The position numbers were made by a program, and so were the translations under genes. This document shows positions 63,955 through 64,000 of a stretch of DNA of 64,000 bases, piece after piece (positions within the stretch are counted from its first letter, which is position 1; every line of letters begins with the position of its first letter). Origin of the DNA: Croceivirga sp. (GTDB lineage Bacteria > Bacteroidota > Bacteroidia > Flavobacteriales > Flavobacteriaceae); NCBI GenBank assembly GCA_028284665.1, contig JANQRG010000021.1, forward strand, positions 1 through 64,000, read 5' to 3'. The notes below the pieces were generated by a model that was not told the DNA's origin, did no database searches, and was given only the letters and a program-made list of their open reading frames with translations.

Positions 63955-64000
63955 CTAGAATTCCAGATCAACTACCAAATCAAATTCGTCATAAATGGTT
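63955..64000 (-). CDS. 3' end of a gene, possibly YceI family
   Basis: The last 14 codons of a minus-strand gene read TIYDEFDLVVDLEF and stop with TAG at 63955-63957. The phrase DEFDLVVDL resembles the last strand of YceI-type lipocalin-fold proteins. With so few residues the family call is weak, but its position against a bidirectional terminator supports a real gene end. Confidence 0.45.
   Translation of the reverse strand, partial: TIYDEFDLVVDLEF

Overview
The window looks like a chromosomal stretch of a (probably marine) member of the Flavobacteriaceae (Bacteroidota). The evidence is the gene content: kynurenine 3-monooxygenase, a THX-type small ribosomal protein, a Ddl/PASTA/RluA neighbourhood, an FtsH/LUD/CdsA/Psd/ACBP block and a large secreted Calx-beta protein. 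Several promoters also fit the Bacteroidota housekeeping pattern TTTG-N19-TAnnTTTG, and Shine-Dalgarno signals are weak. No rRNA, tRNA, CRISPR array, IS element, prophage or plasmid gene was recognised.

Layout. 1-3692 (-): 5' part of a giant secreted adhesin-like protein running off the left edge, ending in at least four tandem 345-bp Calx-beta units. 4124-4672 (+): a short ClpP. 4819-7647 (-): two abutting photolyase/cryptochrome genes. 7907-9253 (+): kmo. 9260-11591 (-): DUF4174, coiled-coil and Nif3-like genes. 11640-12659 (+): lpxK. 12631-19023 (-): TPR hybrid histidine kinase, a GAPDH, lipA, two ECF sigma factors, a RskA-like anti-sigma factor and a Cys-rich membrane peptide. 19216-21422 (-): murB and an aminotransferase. 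21566-31090 mostly (+): aspartyl protease/PDZ, valS, a lipoprotein, then a cluster of dienelactone hydrolase, GH109-type oxidoreductase, GHMP sugar kinase and nucleotidyltransferase. 31284-34567 (+): a two-component system and a membrane hydroxylase. 34577-39312 (-): ACBP, psd, cdsA, LUD, ftsH, rsfS. 39405-50029: birA, SRPBCC, pyrE, Nudix, M14 lipoprotein, PAS kinase/regulator, coaD, ddl, PASTA, rluA-type and yaaA genes. 50071-56040: a lipoprotein, a THX gene, a UDG-like gene, ppc, a regulator and an M20 peptidase. 56070-62980 (-): a complete trp operon. 63054-63873 (+): an SRPBCC-ArsR unit. The right edge cuts the 3' end of a YceI-like gene.

The most informative regulatory structure is upstream of trpE. 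There is a near-consensus promoter, a 15-codon leader peptide with three consecutive Trp codons, and an intrinsic terminator 22 bp before trpE: a classical transcription attenuator. The trp order is E-G-(four-helix-bundle gene)-D-C-F-B-A. The four-helix-bundle gene looks like a mobile cassette bordered by degenerate inverted repeats, and the last codons and stop of trpG lie inside one of them.

The SRPBCC-ArsR unit has two near-palindromic GCAAC-N6-GTTGC sites, one overlapping the -33 element and one the predicted transcription start. This suggests autorepression. Other points of interest are a carbohydrate-salvage-like cluster, a zinc-ribbon family protein without its cysteines, start codons of pyrE and a Nudix gene only 7 bp apart, and back-to-back promoters between a DUF1573 gene and valS.
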